Translations under genes and position numbers: made by a program | From: Alphaproteobacteria bacterium | GTDB taxonomy: Bacteria; Pseudomonadota; Alphaproteobacteria; Rhodobacterales; Rhodobacteraceae | DNA: 45,351 nucleotides | Reading direction: 5' to 3' | Assembly (NCBI GenBank): GCA_030432315.1 | Contig: JAUIHM010000017.1 | Span: 1-45,351, forward strand | Notes under the pieces: model-generated | Databases searched by the model: none | The model's input: the letters and a program-made list of their open reading frames with translations, nothing else | Told to the model about the DNA's origin: nothing | Shown here: positions 44,838 through 45,351 of the stretch, piece after piece | Layout of the letters: each line of letters opens with the position of its first letter | How positions within the stretch are numbered: position 1 is the first letter of the stretch

Positions 44838-45166
44838 ATGGTCCTGCACGCATCTTGTTGCCGGGCGTCCTTTTCAGCAGACCGTCCCGGTGGCGTCAGC
44901 CATCTGAATATCGGAGCCCATGGCGCGATCAACAACCTGCGGACCTTCATGCGGTTTGATGTCGGCTCAGAGCCGCGCGATGTTGCAATTGCCCTGCTGG
45001 CGGCAGCCATGATCCCACGCTGGAGGCATTGGCCGGGTTTCAGTTTTCGGCGCCGGGTGCGGTGAAGATGGATGTCTGCCGCATGGTGCGCGACCGGGTG
45101 AACGGCGATGAGGAGAATTTCGGTTTTGTCATCGTGCCGGACCCCGCCGTACGGATTGGTCGTTAA
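44838..45166 (+). pseudogene. Possible decayed gene of unknown family
   Basis: Two stretches in different frames look like pieces of one protein. The first (about 44889-45000) reads GGVSHLNIGAHGAINNL and then MRFDVGSEPRDVAIALLA. One frame over, from about 45002 to a TAA at 45164, the sequence continues GSHDPTLEALAGFQFSAPGA, VKMDVCRMVRDRVNGDEENF and ends GFVIVPDPAVRIGR. The second part has good codon use but no plausible upstream start in its own frame. A single indel near 45000 would join them. I do not recognise the family, and coincidence is possible. Confidence 0.35.
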
Positions 45167-45351
45167 CGTGTTCGGTACGGGCGGGAACTGTCGGTATCGG
45201 TAGGGTATTGGTTGGGTATTGGTAGGGTATCGGGATGCCGGGGGTTAACGGGGTGTTTGGCTGGATGGTTTGGGGAGCTGATTCCGGCGGGGCTTCTGCT
45301 TGGCGTTTTGGGGGATTCGCTGGGAGGTTCTTGCGGCTCCGTGGCGTGTTT
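45167..45351. other. G/T-skewed, gene-poor right end
   Basis: These 185 bp contain no recognisable gene. The plus strand is strongly enriched in G and T, with G-runs of four to five and an 11-bp repeat array. Open frames on both strands reach the edge but have no family-like sequence. A gene beyond the window cannot be excluded. Confidence 0.5.
45193..45236 (+). repeat. 11-bp direct repeat array, related to the one beside dinB
   Basis: Three full units and part of a fourth (starting at 45193, 45204, 45215 and 45226) follow GGTAT(C/T)GGT(A/T)G with an exact 11-bp period. GGTTAACGGG follows at about 45244. The dinB-side array has the same period, the same GGTAT(C/T)G core and the same flank. 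Confidence 0.75.

Overview
The window is GC-rich, densely coded bacterial DNA, most probably from an alphaproteobacterium of Rhodobacterales/Rhodospirillales character. This rests on gene order (gpmI-envC-ctpA-rppH; DUF1285 divergent from moxR-DUF58-DUF4159), a VPLPA-type C-terminal sorting signal, heat-shock promoters of the CTTG type, a 41-residue L36 without zinc ligands, and an sRNA resembling the MmgR group. No species can be named from sequence alone, and no integrase, IS element, CRISPR array or rRNA operon was seen.

Layout. 1-4237 (minus): the 5' end of a serralysin-like secreted protease and a 1134-residue Calx-beta/RTX protein. 4423-5495 (minus): lrgAB. 5665-10161 (plus): gpmI, envC, ctpA, rppH, joining glycolysis, septal murein hydrolysis, periplasmic proteolysis and mRNA 5'-end processing. 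10211-11483 (minus): a phospholipase A2-like exported protein and DUF1285. 11581-18361 (plus): a four-gene MoxR ATPase/DUF58/DUF4159/membrane-protein operon. 18425-20603: a decayed dimethylglycine/sarcosine dehydrogenase gene with an internal deletion and a frameshift, then a trypsin-like protease. 21420-22064: hsp20 with a sigma-32 promoter, a possible RNA thermometer and a terminator. 22065-24959: a 670-bp gene-free stretch and a type-I-secreted protein with an exact 175-residue triplication. 25018-28651: DUF1349, rpmJ, tRNA-Val(GAC), N-formylglutamate amidohydrolase, a convincing unannotated sRNA and dinB. 28811-37305: APH-fold kinase, membrane protein, SPFH/NfeD pair, pyrF, two less characterised proteins, a Na/Pi cotransporter and an Ldh-type reductase. 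37458-40222: clpB with its own sigma-32 promoter. 40351-41005: a guanidine-II (mini-ykkC) riboswitch candidate directly ahead of a PACE-family efflux transporter. 40968-42936 (minus): two fasciclin proteins and a CHRD-like VPLPA-CTERM protein. 43210-44791: msrPQ. The right end is a gene-poor, G/T-skewed tail with a decayed gene and an 11-bp repeat array also found beside dinB.

Themes. Much of the window concerns envelope and stress: two heat-shock genes under sigma-32-like promoters, periplasmic methionine-sulfoxide repair, murein hydrolase control, SPFH/NfeD membrane quality control, and several exported calcium-binding or adhesive proteins. The strongest new leads are RNA elements: the guanidine-II riboswitch in front of a PACE transporter and the three-hairpin anti-Shine-Dalgarno sRNA beside dinB.
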